Shown here: positions 34,528 to 43,327 of the stretch, in pieces | Layout: each line of letters starts with the position of its first letter | How positions within the stretch are numbered: position 1 is the stretch's first letter | NCBI GenBank assembly: GCA_017430535.1 | Contig: JAFRMR010000020.1 | Span: 1 to 64,000, forward strand | From: Clostridia bacterium | GTDB taxonomy: Bacteria > Bacillota > Clostridia > Oscillospirales > Acutalibacteraceae | Length of the DNA stretch: 64,000 nt | Reading direction: 5' to 3' | Translations under genes and position numbers: made by a program | Notes under the pieces: model-generated | The model's database searches: none | Told to the model about the DNA's origin: nothing | The model's input: the letters and a program-made list of their open reading frames with translations, nothing else

Positions 34528-35859
34528 ATGAGCTTAGTATCAGCAAACAAAACAGAAACCAACACCTACAGCATTGAGATTGCCGTATCTGCAGAAGATT
34601 TCAAAAACGCAGTTCAGCAGGCATACCTCAAAAACAGGAAGAACATCACAATCCCCGGCTTCCGCAAGGGCAAGGCCCCAAAAGCCATGATTGAAAAGCT
34701 TTACGGCGACAGCTTCTTCTATGAGGATGCTCTTGAGGATCTGTTCCCCGGCGAAATCGAAGCCGCTTATAAAGAGGCGGATATAAAGCCCGTGGACCAG
34801 CCCAGAGACCTTGACATCAAAACAATGAACGTTACCGAAGGCCTTAACTTCACCGTTAATGTTACCGTTAAGCCCGAAATCACCCTCAAAGCCTACAAAG
34901 AGCTTGAGGCGGAGAAAGAGGATGCTTCCGTTTCGGCAGAAGAAATTGACAGAGAAATCGGCTTTATGCTTGACAGAGGCTCAAGGCTTGTGGATATAGA
35001 TGACAGAGCCGCCGAAAAGGGCGATATTACCGTAATAGATTTTGAAGGCTTTGTTGACGGCGTTGCTTTTGACGGCGGAAAAGCCGAAAAATACAACCTC
35101 ACCCTGGGCGAAGGCCAGTTTATCCCCGGTTTTGAGGATCAGATTATAGGTCACAGCATAGGCGATGAATTTGATATCAATGTTAAATTCCCCGATGACT
35201 ACGCCCCCGAGCTTGCCTCCAAGGACGCTGTTTTCAAAATCAAGCTTCACGAAATCAAGGTTAAGGAAGTTCCCGAGCTTGACGATGAATTCGCAAAGGA
35301 TCAGGGCGACTATGAAACCGTTGACGAGTTGAAGAAAGGCGTTGAAGAGGATCTGCTTGCCCACAAGCAGGAGCACGCCCAGCACGCTTTTGAGGACAGA
35401 GTTGTAAACGCTCTGTGCGAAAATGTTGAAGGCGAAATCCCCGACTGCATGTATGAAAACAAGGCAAATGAAAATATCAACAACTTTGCCCAGAGAGTAC
35501 AGCAGCAGGGCATAAACCTTGAAACCTACCTTTCCTATATGGGTATGGACCTTGATACCTTCAAAAAGGATATGAAGGAAAGAGCCGTAAACGATGTTAA
35601 ATATGATCTTGCGGTTGAAAAGATAATTGAGCTTGAAGGCATTACCGCCGACGAAGCCGCCATTGAAGAGGAATACGACAAGATGGCTGAGCAGTACGGC
35701 CTTGATGTTGAAAAAATCAAAGAGCTTGTTCCCTCCGAGATGGTTGCGGATGAGCTTAACAAGAGGGCCGCAATAAAGGCGGTTATAGATTCCGCAAAGG
35801 CCGTTCCCCCCGCCCCCATGGCAAAAGCTGAGGAAAAGAAGGAAGAGGCAGCCGAATAA
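34528..35859 (+). CDS. tig: Trigger factor, ribosome-associated chaperone (443 aa)
   Basis: It binds the ribosome exit tunnel and shields nascent chains, and has peptidyl-prolyl isomerase activity. The N-terminal ribosome-binding domain carries the signature PGFRKGKAPKAMIE, close to the canonical GFRxGKxP loop. The FKBP-like PPIase domain spans about 155-245 (DGVAFDGGKAEKYNLTLGEG, QFIPGFEDQIIG). The C-terminal helical arms follow, with a Lys/Glu-rich tail. ATG 34528 is chosen because GGAGG lies 8 bases upstream; an upstream in-frame TTG would start inside that site. clpP and clpX follow directly, the usual tig-clpP-clpX order. Confidence 0.97.
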   Translation: MSLVSANKTETNTYSIEIAVSAEDFKNAVQQAYLKNRKNITIPGFRKGKAPKAMIEKLYGDSFFYEDALEDLFPGEIEAAYKEADIKPVDQPRDLDIKTMNVTEGLNFTVNVTVKPEITLKAYKELEAEKEDASVSAEEIDREIGFMLDRGSRLVDIDDRAAEKGDITVIDFEGFVDGVAFDGGKAEKYNLTLGEGQFIPGFEDQIIGHSIGDEFDINVKFPDDYAPELASKDAVFKIKLHEIKVKEVPELDDEFAKDQGDYETVDELKKGVEEDLLAHKQEHAQHAFEDRVVNALCENVEGEIPDCMYENKANENINNFAQRVQQQGINLETYLSYMGMDLDTFKKDMKERAVNDVKYDLAVEKIIELEGITADEAAIEEEYDKMAEQYGLDVEKIKELVPSEMVADELNKRAAIKAVIDSAKAVPPAPMAKAEEKKEEAAE

Positions 35860-35900
35860 TAAAGATTGCTGCGTAATTTGACAGAAAAGAGGTTAAAACC

Positions 35901-36482
35901 ATGGCACTTGTACCTTATGTTATTGAACAGACCAACAGAGGCGAGCGTTCCTATGATATTTTTTCCCGCCTGCTTAATGACAGAATAATCGTTCTTTCGG
36001 ACGAGGTGAACGATGCCACTGCCAGCGTGATTGTGGCACAGCTCCTTTACCTTGAAAGCCAGGATCCGGATAAGGATATCAGCCTCTATATCAACAGCCC
36101 CGGCGGTTCCGTAACCGCAGGTATGGCTATATACGATACCATGCAGTATGTTAAATGCGATGTATCCACAATCTGCATGGGTATGGCGGCATCCATGGGC
36201 GCTTTTCTCCTTTCATCGGGAGCAAAAGGCAAAAGATACGCTCTGCCCAACAGCGAGATTATGATTCACCAGCCCCTTGGCGGAATGCAGGGCCAGGCCA
36301 GCGATATGCAGATTGCCGCCGCCCACATTCAGAGGACCAAGGATAAGCTGAACCGCATCTTTGCCGAGAATACAGGCAAAAAGATTGAAGAAATTGCCAA
36401 GGATACAGACAGAGACAACTGGCTCACTGCCGAGCAGGCAATGGACTACGGCCTTGTTGACAAGGTTATAGACCACAGATAA
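35901..36482 (+). CDS. clpP: ATP-dependent Clp protease proteolytic subunit ClpP (193 aa)
   Basis: A serine peptidase that forms the double heptamer of the ClpXP protease. The start [20 protein letters not shown] is typical. The catalytic serine is in [13 protein letters not shown] and the histidine in [10 protein letters not shown]; the aspartate is in [10 protein letters not shown] or nearby. The length of 193 is standard and there is no degenerate site. A GAGG site precedes the ATG. It lies 41 bases after tig and 24 bases before clpX, whose product is its unfoldase partner. Confidence 0.98.
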   Translation: MALVPYVIEQTNRGERSYDIFSRLLNDRIIVLSDEVNDATASVIVAQLLYLESQDPDKDISLYINSPGGSVTAGMAIYDTMQYVKCDVSTICMGMAASMGAFLLSSGAKGKRYALPNSEIMIHQPLGGMQGQASDMQIAAAHIQRTKDKLNRIFAENTGKKIEEIAKDTDRDNWLTAEQAMDYGLVDKVIDHR

Positions 36483-36506
36483 ATCCACCGGAACAGGAGA
36501 TACATA

Positions 36507-37775
36507 ATGGCCAACGACGATAAGCGCTACGGCAACCATATACCGAGCTGTTCTTTCTGCCACAAAAAGCAGAATCAGGTTACAAAGCTGATTGAGGGCG
36601 ACGGGGTTTATATATGCAATGAGTGCGTGGAGCTCTGCATGTCCATACTGGGCGAGGATTCCCGCTACCAAAGCTCAGACAGCGGCAAAATCAAGGATTT
36701 TGATTCCCTGCCCAAGCCCCACCAGATAAAGGAACTGCTAGATCAGTATGTAATAGGCCAGGAAAAGGCAAAAATAACCCTGAGCGTTGCTGTTTACAAT
36801 CATTACAAGAGAATATCCGCCGTAAGGGATACCGATGTGGAAATCCAGAAGTCAAATATACTTATGCTGGGCCCCACCGGTGTAGGCAAAACCATGCTTG
36901 CCCAGACCCTTGCGGGAATACTTGATGTGCCCTTTGCCATTGCGGATGCCACCACCCTTACGGAGGCCGGCTATGTGGGCGAAGATGTGGAAAACATCCT
37001 GCTCCGTCTTATTCAGGCGGCGGATTACGATATAGAGAGAGCCGAAAGAGGCATAATCTATGTGGATGAAATTGACAAAATCGCCCGCAAGAGCGAAAAT
37101 CCCTCCATCACAAGGGATGTAAGCGGAGAAGGCGTTCAGCAGGCGCTGCTCAAGATAATTGAGGGCACCGTTGCCAATGTTCCCCCTCAGGGCGGCAGAA
37201 AGCACCCCCAGCAGGAGTTCATTCAGGTTGATACCTCCAAAATTCTCTTTATATGCGGCGGCGCATTCGACGGCATAGAAAAGATTATTGAAAAGAGAGT
37301 TTCCGGCTCTGCCGTGGGATTCGGTGCAGATGTTAAAAGCAAGTCCGAATTCAGCAGGGAAAACCTTATTTCAAAAACCGTACAGCAGGATCTTGTGAAA
37401 TTCGGCCTTATCCCCGAGCTTGTGGGCAGACTTCCCGTTATCACAACCCTTGAGGATCTTGATAAGGACGCCCTTGTAAGGATTCTTACCGAGCCCAAAA
37501 ACGCCATTGCAAAGCAGTACAGAGAGCTGTTTAACCTTGACGGCGTTGAGCTGGATTTTGAAACTGCGGCTCTTGAAGCTATAGCGGAGAAAACCATTGA
37601 GAAGAAAACCGGCGCCAGAGGCCTTCGCTCCATAGTGGAGGAATGCCTTATGAAGGCAATGTATGATGTGCCTTCCGACAGCTCCATTTCAAAGGTCTGC
37701 GTTACCGAGGCCTGTGTAAATGAAGGGGCGGAGCCCTATATTGAGCACAGAAAACCCGATGCAAAAAAGGCCTGA
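36507..37775 (+). CDS. clpX: ATP-dependent Clp protease ATP-binding subunit ClpX (422 aa)
   Basis: An AAA+ unfoldase that feeds substrates to ClpP. The N-terminal C4 zinc-binding domain is complete (CSFC ... [10 protein letters not shown]). The Walker A motif is [10 protein letters not shown], Walker B is [11 protein letters not shown], and the pore loop is GYVGEDVE. The IGF-type loop needed to dock on ClpP is expected near LRLI/VGFGAD but was not matched exactly. The length is normal. It is the last gene before the terminator at 37799-37822. GGAGA precedes the start. Confidence 0.98.
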   Translation: MANDDKRYGNHIPSCSFCHKKQNQVTKLIEGDGVYICNECVELCMSILGEDSRYQSSDSGKIKDFDSLPKPHQIKELLDQYVIGQEKAKITLSVAVYNHYKRISAVRDTDVEIQKSNILMLGPTGVGKTMLAQTLAGILDVPFAIADATTLTEAGYVGEDVENILLRLIQAADYDIERAERGIIYVDEIDKIARKSENPSITRDVSGEGVQQALLKIIEGTVANVPPQGGRKHPQQEFIQVDTSKILFICGGAFDGIEKIIEKRVSGSAVGFGADVKSKSEFSRENLISKTVQQDLVKFGLIPELVGRLPVITTLEDLDKDALVRILTEPKNAIAKQYRELFNLDGVELDFETAALEAIAEKTIEKKTGARGLRSIVEECLMKAMYDVPSDSSISKVCVTEACVNEGAEPYIEHRKPDAKKA

Positions 37776-37798
37776 AAAATATAACAGCATAAATTTAA

Positions 37799-37822
37799 GC
37801 CCGCGGTTTACAAACCGCGGGC
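37799..37822. terminator. Terminator between clpX and the convergent sugar operon
   Basis: An 11-bp perfect stem (37799-37809 with 37812-37822), GCCCGCGGTTT and complement, is followed on the plus strand by CTTTATTATTTATTATT. It ends clpX. It may also act from the other side, although the minus-strand exit is less T-rich. Confidence 0.75.
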
Positions 37823-37846
37823 CTTTATTATTTATTATTCCTTTTA

Positions 37847-38392
37847 TCAATACTCAAATTCAAATGACTCTATCAAAGAAATTACCTTCTGCTCTGTTTC
37901 TCTGAAAATCCTTGTGCCCAGAGCCGTGAGGTAGGGGTCATCATCCTTATCGCAAAGCATGGCGAAATTTTTGCCTATCTCTTCCTCTATATTATCGTTT
38001 TTGCGCACGGTGAGGTAGTAAAAACTGAAGGAGGAGCCGTCGGATATATTGGCAAAAAAGCCGGGGCTTGTCTGCTCAAGCTTTGAGTACATTGCGTTTA
38101 CGGCCTGGGTGGAAAGGATGGTATGGGGCAGATACTTATGCAGTGAAATCTGGGCGGTGAAAACCATAAGGGACCTGAGCTGCAACAGCTCGTTATTCAT
38201 AAGCTTTGCCGCATCTTCGGGGCACATTTCCTCGGGGGTAAGGTCCCCAAGCCGCTCGCCCAGGATACCGGCCTTGGCGCTGTTGCCGTTGGCCCGGTGC
38301 TTATCCATTATGCCTGCAAGGCTTGTTAAATCCGAGCCCGCAACCTCTTTCTTTTTGGGCCTGAAAATTTTTATATCATCATCATTATGCAT
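37847..38392 (-). CDS. Protein of unknown function at the end of the sugar operon (181 aa)
   Basis: Not recognised. It is acidic at both ends and helix-rich. A positively charged FRPKKKE stretch lies near the N-terminus and a helical core follows (EDAAKLMNNELLQLRSL ... TAQISLHKYLPHTILSTQAV). There is no signal peptide and no membrane segment, so it is probably cytosolic. The start at 38392 lies 14 bases after the stop of the dehydrogenase gene, so it is cotranscribed, but the ribosome binding site is weak (GGCGG). Nothing in it suggests an enzyme; the operon position alone does not tell its role. Confidence 0.75.
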   Translation of the reverse strand: MHNDDDIKIFRPKKKEVAGSDLTSLAGIMDKHRANGNSAKAGILGERLGDLTPEEMCPEDAAKLMNNELLQLRSLMVFTAQISLHKYLPHTILSTQAVNAMYSKLEQTSPGFFANISDGSSFSFYYLTVRKNDNIEEEIGKNFAMLCDKDDDPYLTALGTRIFRETEQKVISLIESFEFEY

Positions 38393-38406
38393 ATCAATAC
38401 CGCCTG

Positions 38407-39477
38407 TTAAATAACATCGTTGAATTCCACTACCTTGTTGGTTTTGCCGGATTCGAATACCGCCTCCACCAGCTTCATGAGCCTTCTCTGCTGGTCATGG
38501 GTAACAATGGGTTCTTTGCCGTTAAGGATAACATCAAATATATTCTTGTAGTACTCTCCCCAGTCCGCCTTCTGCACGGGCAGGGGGTATCTTTTGATTG
38601 TATCGTCGGTTCTGGGGGCCATGGTCTTGGTGATGCCGGCCCCTGCCACGATGGGCACGGCCTCTCTGTTTTCCCAATCGGAAACCATTACGATTTCGCC
38701 GTCGCAATCCCAGTTATTGATAACTGCGGAGCCGTTTTCGCCCAGCATATACCAAAGTGGCAGCTCAATGAAGTTGCTGGTGGTAACCTCCACATAGAAG
38801 GAAAGGCCGTCATCAAAAATCAAGGTTGTTCTGAAACCGTCATCGCAGTTTTCATTGGTAACATTTGTAAGCTCGGCGTAAACGGTTTTAAGCTTGCGGG
38901 GCAGGGTCATCATAAGGGCCTGATCCAGCAGATGAATTCCCCAGTCCAGCACCATACCGCCGCCGTGCTGGGGCTGATTGCGCCAGTCACCCGGCACGCC
39001 TCTTGACCCCTGCACCCTTGACTCTATGCGGAAAACATTGCCCAGGGTATTATCATCAAGGATTTTTTTCATGGTGAGGTAATCTTCATCCCACCGTCTG
39101 TTCTGGTGAACGGTAAAGAGCCTGCCGCATCTTTTTGAGGCGGCTATCATTTCCTCAAGCTCGCCGCTGTTCATGGCCACGGGTTTTTCGCTTATAACAT
39201 TTTTGCCCGCTTCCATAGCGGCTATGGCAATTTCCTTATGAAAATCGTTGGGGGTTGCCACGGTAACAAGGTCTATCCTATCATCCGCAAGCAGTTCCTC
39301 ACGGGTGGAGTAAGAGTGTATGCCGTTTTCTTCTGCAACCTTGCCCCGCTCCGGGTCTATATCATAAATGCCCAGCAGCACGGCGTAATCGCCCATTTCA
39401 TCCTTTATTTTTCTTGTATGCCAGCCGCCCATTCCGCCGTAGCCGATAACTGCGCAGCCGACTTTACCGTTAACCAT
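38407..39477 (-). CDS. Gfo/Idh/MocA family NAD(P)-dependent oxidoreductase (356 aa)
   Basis: A sugar or cyclitol dehydrogenase of the two-domain Gfo/Idh/MocA fold. The Rossmann start VGCAVIGYGGMGGWHTRKI carries the dinucleotide loop, and the SEKPVAMN segment has the catalytic EKP lysine. The C-terminal beta-sheet domain includes MVLDWGIHLLDQALMM, with the usual substrate His/Asp. An AGAGG site precedes the ATG. It is the fourth gene of the operon and is followed by the 181-aa unknown. The substrate cannot be read from sequence; 3-keto-sugar or inositol chemistry is possible. Confidence 0.88.
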   Translation of the reverse strand: MVNGKVGCAVIGYGGMGGWHTRKIKDEMGDYAVLLGIYDIDPERGKVAEENGIHSYSTREELLADDRIDLVTVATPNDFHKEIAIAAMEAGKNVISEKPVAMNSGELEEMIAASKRCGRLFTVHQNRRWDEDYLTMKKILDDNTLGNVFRIESRVQGSRGVPGDWRNQPQHGGGMVLDWGIHLLDQALMMTLPRKLKTVYAELTNVTNENCDDGFRTTLIFDDGLSFYVEVTTSNFIELPLWYMLGENGSAVINNWDCDGEIVMVSDWENREAVPIVAGAGITKTMAPRTDDTIKRYPLPVQKADWGEYYKNIFDVILNGKEPIVTHDQQRRLMKLVEAVFESGKTNKVVEFNDVI

Positions 39478-39501
39478 ATCAATAACCTCTTTTCGTGAAT
39501 A

Positions 39502-40467
39502 TCAGAACCACCAGGCGGCGCCGGTGGGCTCGGTAACGAGCACCTCTTTGAGCATACTTACTGCCTTTGAAAGGCCTTCGTTCTGGCTCATAAGTGAATC
39601 CTCGTGCTCAATGCTTATGGCATAGTCATAACCAACTGTGCGAAGGGCTGAAATCATATCCTTCCAGTAGGAATAATCATTGCCGTAGCCCACGGAGCGG
39701 AACACCCAGGAGCGGTTGAGCACATCGCCGTAAGATTTTGTATCCAGCACGCCGTTTACGGCGGTGTTGTATTTATCAATTTTGGTATCCTTTGCGTGGA
39801 AGTGGAAAATGGCATCCCCCATTTTCTTTATGCAGGCAACGGGATCCATACCCTGCCAGATAAGATGGCTGGGGTCAAAGTTTGCGCCGATTTCAGGGCC
39901 TACCCTGTCACGGAGCTTAAGCAGGGATTCCGTATTGTAAACGCAGAAACCCGGGTGAAGCTCAAGAGCGATTTTATTAACGCCGTGAGCCTTTGCAAAC
40001 TCCACAAGTCCTTTCCAGTAAGGCACAAGCACCTGATCCCACTGCCAGTTGAGTATTTCGGTAAAATCATCGGGCCAGGGGCATACAACCCAGTTGGGGT
40101 ATTTTGCGTTTTCGCTGTCCCCGGGGCAGCCGGAGAAGGTGTTTATCTGGTGAAGGCCCAGCTTCTCCGCCAGCAGTATGGCGTTGCGGATTGTTTTATC
40201 CGCTTCGGCGGCGATTTCTTTATTGGGGTGTACCGGGTTGCTGTGGCAGGAAAGTGCGCTTATCTCCATACCGTATTTTGCTATAAGGGCTTTAAAATCA
40301 TTGAGCTTGCCTTCATCGGCAAGGAGCTCCTCTGCGTTGGCGTGGGCATTGCCCGGGTAGCCGCCGCAGCCGATTTCAACCATCTCTATACCCAGAGATT
40401 TGAAGTATTTAAGTGCTTCCTCAAGGGGCACATCTGAAAGTAAAGTAGTAAAAACACCGAGCTTCAT
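39502..40467 (-). CDS. Xylose-isomerase-like TIM barrel sugar isomerase/epimerase (321 aa)
   Basis: A cytosolic metal-dependent TIM barrel of the AP endonuclease 2 / sugar phosphate isomerase/epimerase type. The likely metal ligands sit in the usual places: IALELHPGF (Glu), ANFDPSHLIWQG (Asp/His), FHFHAKDT (His) and AISIEHEDS (Glu). The GGAGG site is clear. It is the third gene of the operon, between a second TIM barrel protein and a dehydrogenase. Relatives act on inositol intermediates, ketohexoses or 3-keto-glycosides, so the actual substrate stays open. Confidence 0.85.
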   Translation of the reverse strand: MKLGVFTTLLSDVPLEEALKYFKSLGIEMVEIGCGGYPGNAHANAEELLADEGKLNDFKALIAKYGMEISALSCHSNPVHPNKEIAAEADKTIRNAILLAEKLGLHQINTFSGCPGDSENAKYPNWVVCPWPDDFTEILNWQWDQVLVPYWKGLVEFAKAHGVNKIALELHPGFCVYNTESLLKLRDRVGPEIGANFDPSHLIWQGMDPVACIKKMGDAIFHFHAKDTKIDKYNTAVNGVLDTKSYGDVLNRSWVFRSVGYGNDYSYWKDMISALRTVGYDYAISIEHEDSLMSQNEGLSKAVSMLKEVLVTEPTGAAWWF

Positions 40468-40479
40468 ATTATTCCTCCG

Positions 40480-41205
40480 TCAGATTATGGATTTAAGGTA
40501 TTTGAGGCTTCTTGCTATATCATCAAAGCCGTTGGGAACGGGATCGTCGTTTTCAACAATAAGCCATTCAAGCTCCATTGCCTTGGCGGCTTTTACAACC
40601 TGCTTTATATCGCAGTCCCCTTCGCCCAGGGCTTTGGGGTTGCCGCCTATGCCGTCCTTTACATGAAGATGGATTATCTTATCCCTGTGAGACATAAGGA
40701 ATTTGTAATTATCCACTCCCGCGTGGTGGCTCCAGTAGGTATCAATCTCAAGGTCGCAGTAACTGCCTATTACATCAATGGGGAGCCGCTTGTTGCGCAG
40801 GGGCTTGAACTCCTCGCTGTGGTTATGGTAATAGGTGGTGATACCGTATTTTTCCATACCGTATTCCTTGGCCCTGCCCAGCACCTTGCCCGTGCGTACA
40901 CACTGCTCCATGGTGCTGTGGGGGGCGCCGCCCACGCCTATGGCTTTAACGCCGAGGGTATTCTGAAACTCAAAGGTTTTTTCGAGCTTGCCTTTTTTGA
41001 AATCATCAAGGCCGATGTGGCCCCCTACGCAGACAAGGCCGAGCTCATCCAGCTTTGCTTTTATAACCTTTGCATCCGTATCAAAATAGCCGGCAAACTC
41101 AACGCCGTCATAGCCGATTTCTTTGATTTTTTCAAGGGCTTTGAGGAATGTTTTGCTGTTTTTAATACCGTCCCTTACGGAATAGACCTGAACTGCAATT
41201 TTCAT
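40480..41205 (-). CDS. Xylose-isomerase-like TIM barrel protein, short form (241 aa)
   Basis: The same superfamily as its downstream neighbour but shorter and divergent (MKIAVQVYSVRDGIKNSKTF start). Ligand candidates are YYHNHSEEF, DLEIDTYW, HLHVKDG and LIVENDD. Proteins of this short form often appear beside Gfo/Idh/MocA dehydrogenases in glycoside and 3-keto-sugar pathways. AGGTGA precedes the start, and the gap to the upstream dehydrogenase is only 9 bases. Having two related barrels in one operon suggests two successive steps rather than duplicates, because they share little sequence. Confidence 0.85.
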   Translation of the reverse strand: MKIAVQVYSVRDGIKNSKTFLKALEKIKEIGYDGVEFAGYFDTDAKVIKAKLDELGLVCVGGHIGLDDFKKGKLEKTFEFQNTLGVKAIGVGGAPHSTMEQCVRTGKVLGRAKEYGMEKYGITTYYHNHSEEFKPLRNKRLPIDVIGSYCDLEIDTYWSHHAGVDNYKFLMSHRDKIIHLHVKDGIGGNPKALGEGDCDIKQVVKAAKAMELEWLIVENDDPVPNGFDDIARSLKYLKSII

Positions 41206-41214
41206 AATTTCACC

Positions 41215-42303
41215 TTAATCCTCGTTAAAATAGTAGGGCTTGCCGCTTTCGGCGGATTTGTAGATTCCCTCAAGAATCTGGGTAACAACCATTGCCTGCT
41301 CCGGCTTTGTGGATAAAGGAGTACCGTTGATTATTGACTCATAGAAGGCCAGGTTTTCCAAGTCTTCGGGATTTGTACCCGCACCCTCAAAGAAGGCAAC
41401 ACCGCCCACATCAAAATCGGGCTTCTCTATAACCTGGCGGTTGTTTTTAACATAGTTGAGGCGAAGGCCGTCCAGCATATCCGCCCCGCCTTTATCGCCG
41501 CAGATAAGGGTGATGGCTTCTCTCGGGTCCGCAATATTGAGGGCCCAGGAGGCCTCCACGCTTACGGTGGCTCCGTTTTCCATCACAACAAAACCGAAGG
41601 CGGAATCCTCAACGGTGAACTGCTCGGGATCCCAGTCGCCCCAGGCGTTGGCGGTGCCGTTGGCATCCCCAAGTTTCTTATAAGTATTGCCCACGCACAT
41701 TTTGGGCTTGTAGTTATCCATCATCCAAAGGGTAAGGTCAAGGGCGTGGGTACCTATATCAATAAGGGGGCCGCCGCCCTGCTCATATTCATTGAGGAAA
41801 ACGCCCCAGGTGGGCACTGCACGGCGGCGCAGGGCTATGGCTCTGCCATAATAAATATCGCCCAGCTGGCCGTCCTCACAGCATTTTTTAAGGTAAAGGG
41901 CATCCCCTCTCCAGCGGCTCTGGTAACCGATGGTGAGCAGCTTGCCGGTTCTGAGTGAGGCCTCATACATTGCCTTTGCCTCGGCATAGGTTTTGGCCAT
42001 GGGCTTTTCGCACATAACATGCTTGCCCGCTTCAAGGGAATCTATGGTAATAAAAGAGTGGGAGCGGTTGGGGGTACATACGTGAACCGCAGTGATATCC
42101 TTCTCCTTTTCAAGCAATTCTTTATAGTCGGCATAAACTCTTGCGCCCTCGGCGCCGAATTTTTTTGCAGACTCCTCGGCGCGGCTTTCAATAATATCGC
42201 AGAATGCCACAACCTCAACATAAGGGTTCTTTTTAAGCGCAGGCAGGTGCTTGTTGTTTGCAATGCCTCCGCAGCCTATAATGCCGACCTTAAGCTTTTT
42301 CAT
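41215..42303 (-). CDS. Gfo/Idh/MocA family NAD(P)-dependent oxidoreductase (362 aa)
   Basis: The first gene of the sugar operon. The dinucleotide loop is KVGIIGCGGIANNKHLPAL, the catalytic region MCEKPMAKTY and the substrate helix GGGPLIDIGTHALDLTLW. The start chosen is the ATG at 42301-42303 because AAGGAG lies 8 bases upstream; two earlier in-frame ATGs either overlap the site or precede it. The RRRAVPTWGVF segment is typical of a subgroup found with carbohydrate-active enzymes. It oxidises or reduces a sugar hydroxyl; the exact substrate is unknown. Confidence 0.88.
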   Translation of the reverse strand: MKKLKVGIIGCGGIANNKHLPALKKNPYVEVVAFCDIIESRAEESAKKFGAEGARVYADYKELLEKEKDITAVHVCTPNRSHSFITIDSLEAGKHVMCEKPMAKTYAEAKAMYEASLRTGKLLTIGYQSRWRGDALYLKKCCEDGQLGDIYYGRAIALRRRAVPTWGVFLNEYEQGGGPLIDIGTHALDLTLWMMDNYKPKMCVGNTYKKLGDANGTANAWGDWDPEQFTVEDSAFGFVVMENGATVSVEASWALNIADPREAITLICGDKGGADMLDGLRLNYVKNNRQVIEKPDFDVGGVAFFEGAGTNPEDLENLAFYESIINGTPLSTKPEQAMVVTQILEGIYKSAESGKPYYFNED

Positions 42304-42350
42304 AACCATTGCTCCTTTTTCTGTTTTGGTATTCAAAATAGCCCAGTTTT

Positions 42351-42378
42351 ATTATACAATTTACTATTTTTATTGCAA
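42351..42378 (-). promoter_or_regulatory. Promoter of the sugar operon
   Basis: On the minus strand, TTGCAA (42373-42378) and TATAAT (42351-42356) are 16 bases apart. It lies about 50 bases before the first start codon. No clear operator palindrome was seen around it. Confidence 0.65.
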
Positions 42379-42429
42379 GAAAAAAGAGAAGCTGTGAGTA
42401 TAAATTTTAAAGGTATTTTTTTGTTTATG

Positions 42430-42459
42430 TTGACGAAACGCGGAACTGTAAAGTATAAT
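42430..42459 (+). promoter_or_regulatory. Promoter of the polyferredoxin membrane protein gene
   Basis: TTGACG (42430-42435) and TATAAT (42454-42459) are 18 bases apart, 21 bases before the start codon. It is divergent from the sugar operon promoter. Confidence 0.7.
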
Positions 42460-42479
42460 AAACAATCGGAGATGAAACT

Positions 42480-43307
42480 ATGAAACAAATAAAAAAATAC
42501 ATGCTGTCCCTTGTGATGCTTGCTGTTTTTGAGGCTGTGGCAGTTGCCCTTTGGCTTACCAAAAGCAACATTTTTTATCTTTTCAATTTCACATATATCG
42601 GCATTTCCGTTTCTCTCGGCGTTTTTCTGATAAGCGGAAAATACAGGCACGCAAGGCGGGTGGTTCAGCTGCTGGTAGGGCTTTATATGCTGGTATATCT
42701 TGGCCTTATAAGAAGAGAGAACATGCAGATTGAAGGCTTCTGGTATTACCTTTTTACCGGAGTGTTTGAGGCGGCGGTAATTCACTATGCCGTGGCAAAA
42801 ATATTCGGGCCCCTTATTTTCGGGCGGGGCTGGTGCGGCTATGCCTGCTGGACTGCGATGGTGCTGGATTCTCTTCCCTATAAAACTCCTGCAGGTCCCC
42901 GAAAAAAGCTGGGATGGATAAGATACGTAACCTTCACCGCATCCCTGATTTTTGTTGCGGCCCTGTTTCTTGCCAAGGCCGGAAATATTGAAAAAATTAT
43001 GTTTTGGGCTTTCGTTGCCGGAAATGCAATATACTATGCCGCCGGTATTATTATGGCCTTTGCTTTCAAAGATAACCGGGCATTCTGCAAATATATCTGC
43101 CCTGTTACGGTATTCCTTAAACCCATGAGCTATTTTGCCCTTTTCAGGGTAAAATGCAATAAAGAAAAATGCGTAAACTGCGGCAAATGCAAAACCGTAT
43201 GCCCGATGGAAGTTGATATGACGGATAATTCCCGTAAACGAAAAAACGGCACAGAGTGCATTCTTTGCCTTGAATGCGTAAAAAGCTGCCCCAAGAACGC
43301 ACTTTAA
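42480..43307 (+). CDS. NapH/NosR-like membrane protein with two 4Fe-4S clusters (275 aa)
   Basis: An inner-membrane electron carrier. About five hydrophobic segments are visible (residues of about 8-28, 35-52, 64-80, 95-115, 155-195). Between them sits GRGWCGYACWTA, a variant of the CGxxCP motif in which Trp replaces Pro. Near residue 205 comes CKYICPVTVF. The C-terminal ferredoxin domain has two CxxCxxCxxxCP sets (CVNCGKCKTVCP and CILCLECVKSCP). Relatives pass electrons in nitrate, nitrous oxide or unknown redox systems. The next gene is a housekeeping methyltransferase, so the electron partner is not identified here. Confidence 0.85.
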   Translation: MKQIKKYMLSLVMLAVFEAVAVALWLTKSNIFYLFNFTYIGISVSLGVFLISGKYRHARRVVQLLVGLYMLVYLGLIRRENMQIEGFWYYLFTGVFEAAVIHYAVAKIFGPLIFGRGWCGYACWTAMVLDSLPYKTPAGPRKKLGWIRYVTFTASLIFVAALFLAKAGNIEKIMFWAFVAGNAIYYAAGIIMAFAFKDNRAFCKYICPVTVFLKPMSYFALFRVKCNKEKCVNCGKCKTVCPMEVDMTDNSRKRKNGTECILCLECVKSCPKNAL

Positions 43308-43327
43308 TACAGTTTTCCGGAGTAACT

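Noticed and set aside
40663-41316. Plus-strand 217-aa open frame over the short TIM barrel gene
   Set aside because: The opposite strand encodes a clear isomerase/epimerase with metal ligands; this frame has no start site or motif.
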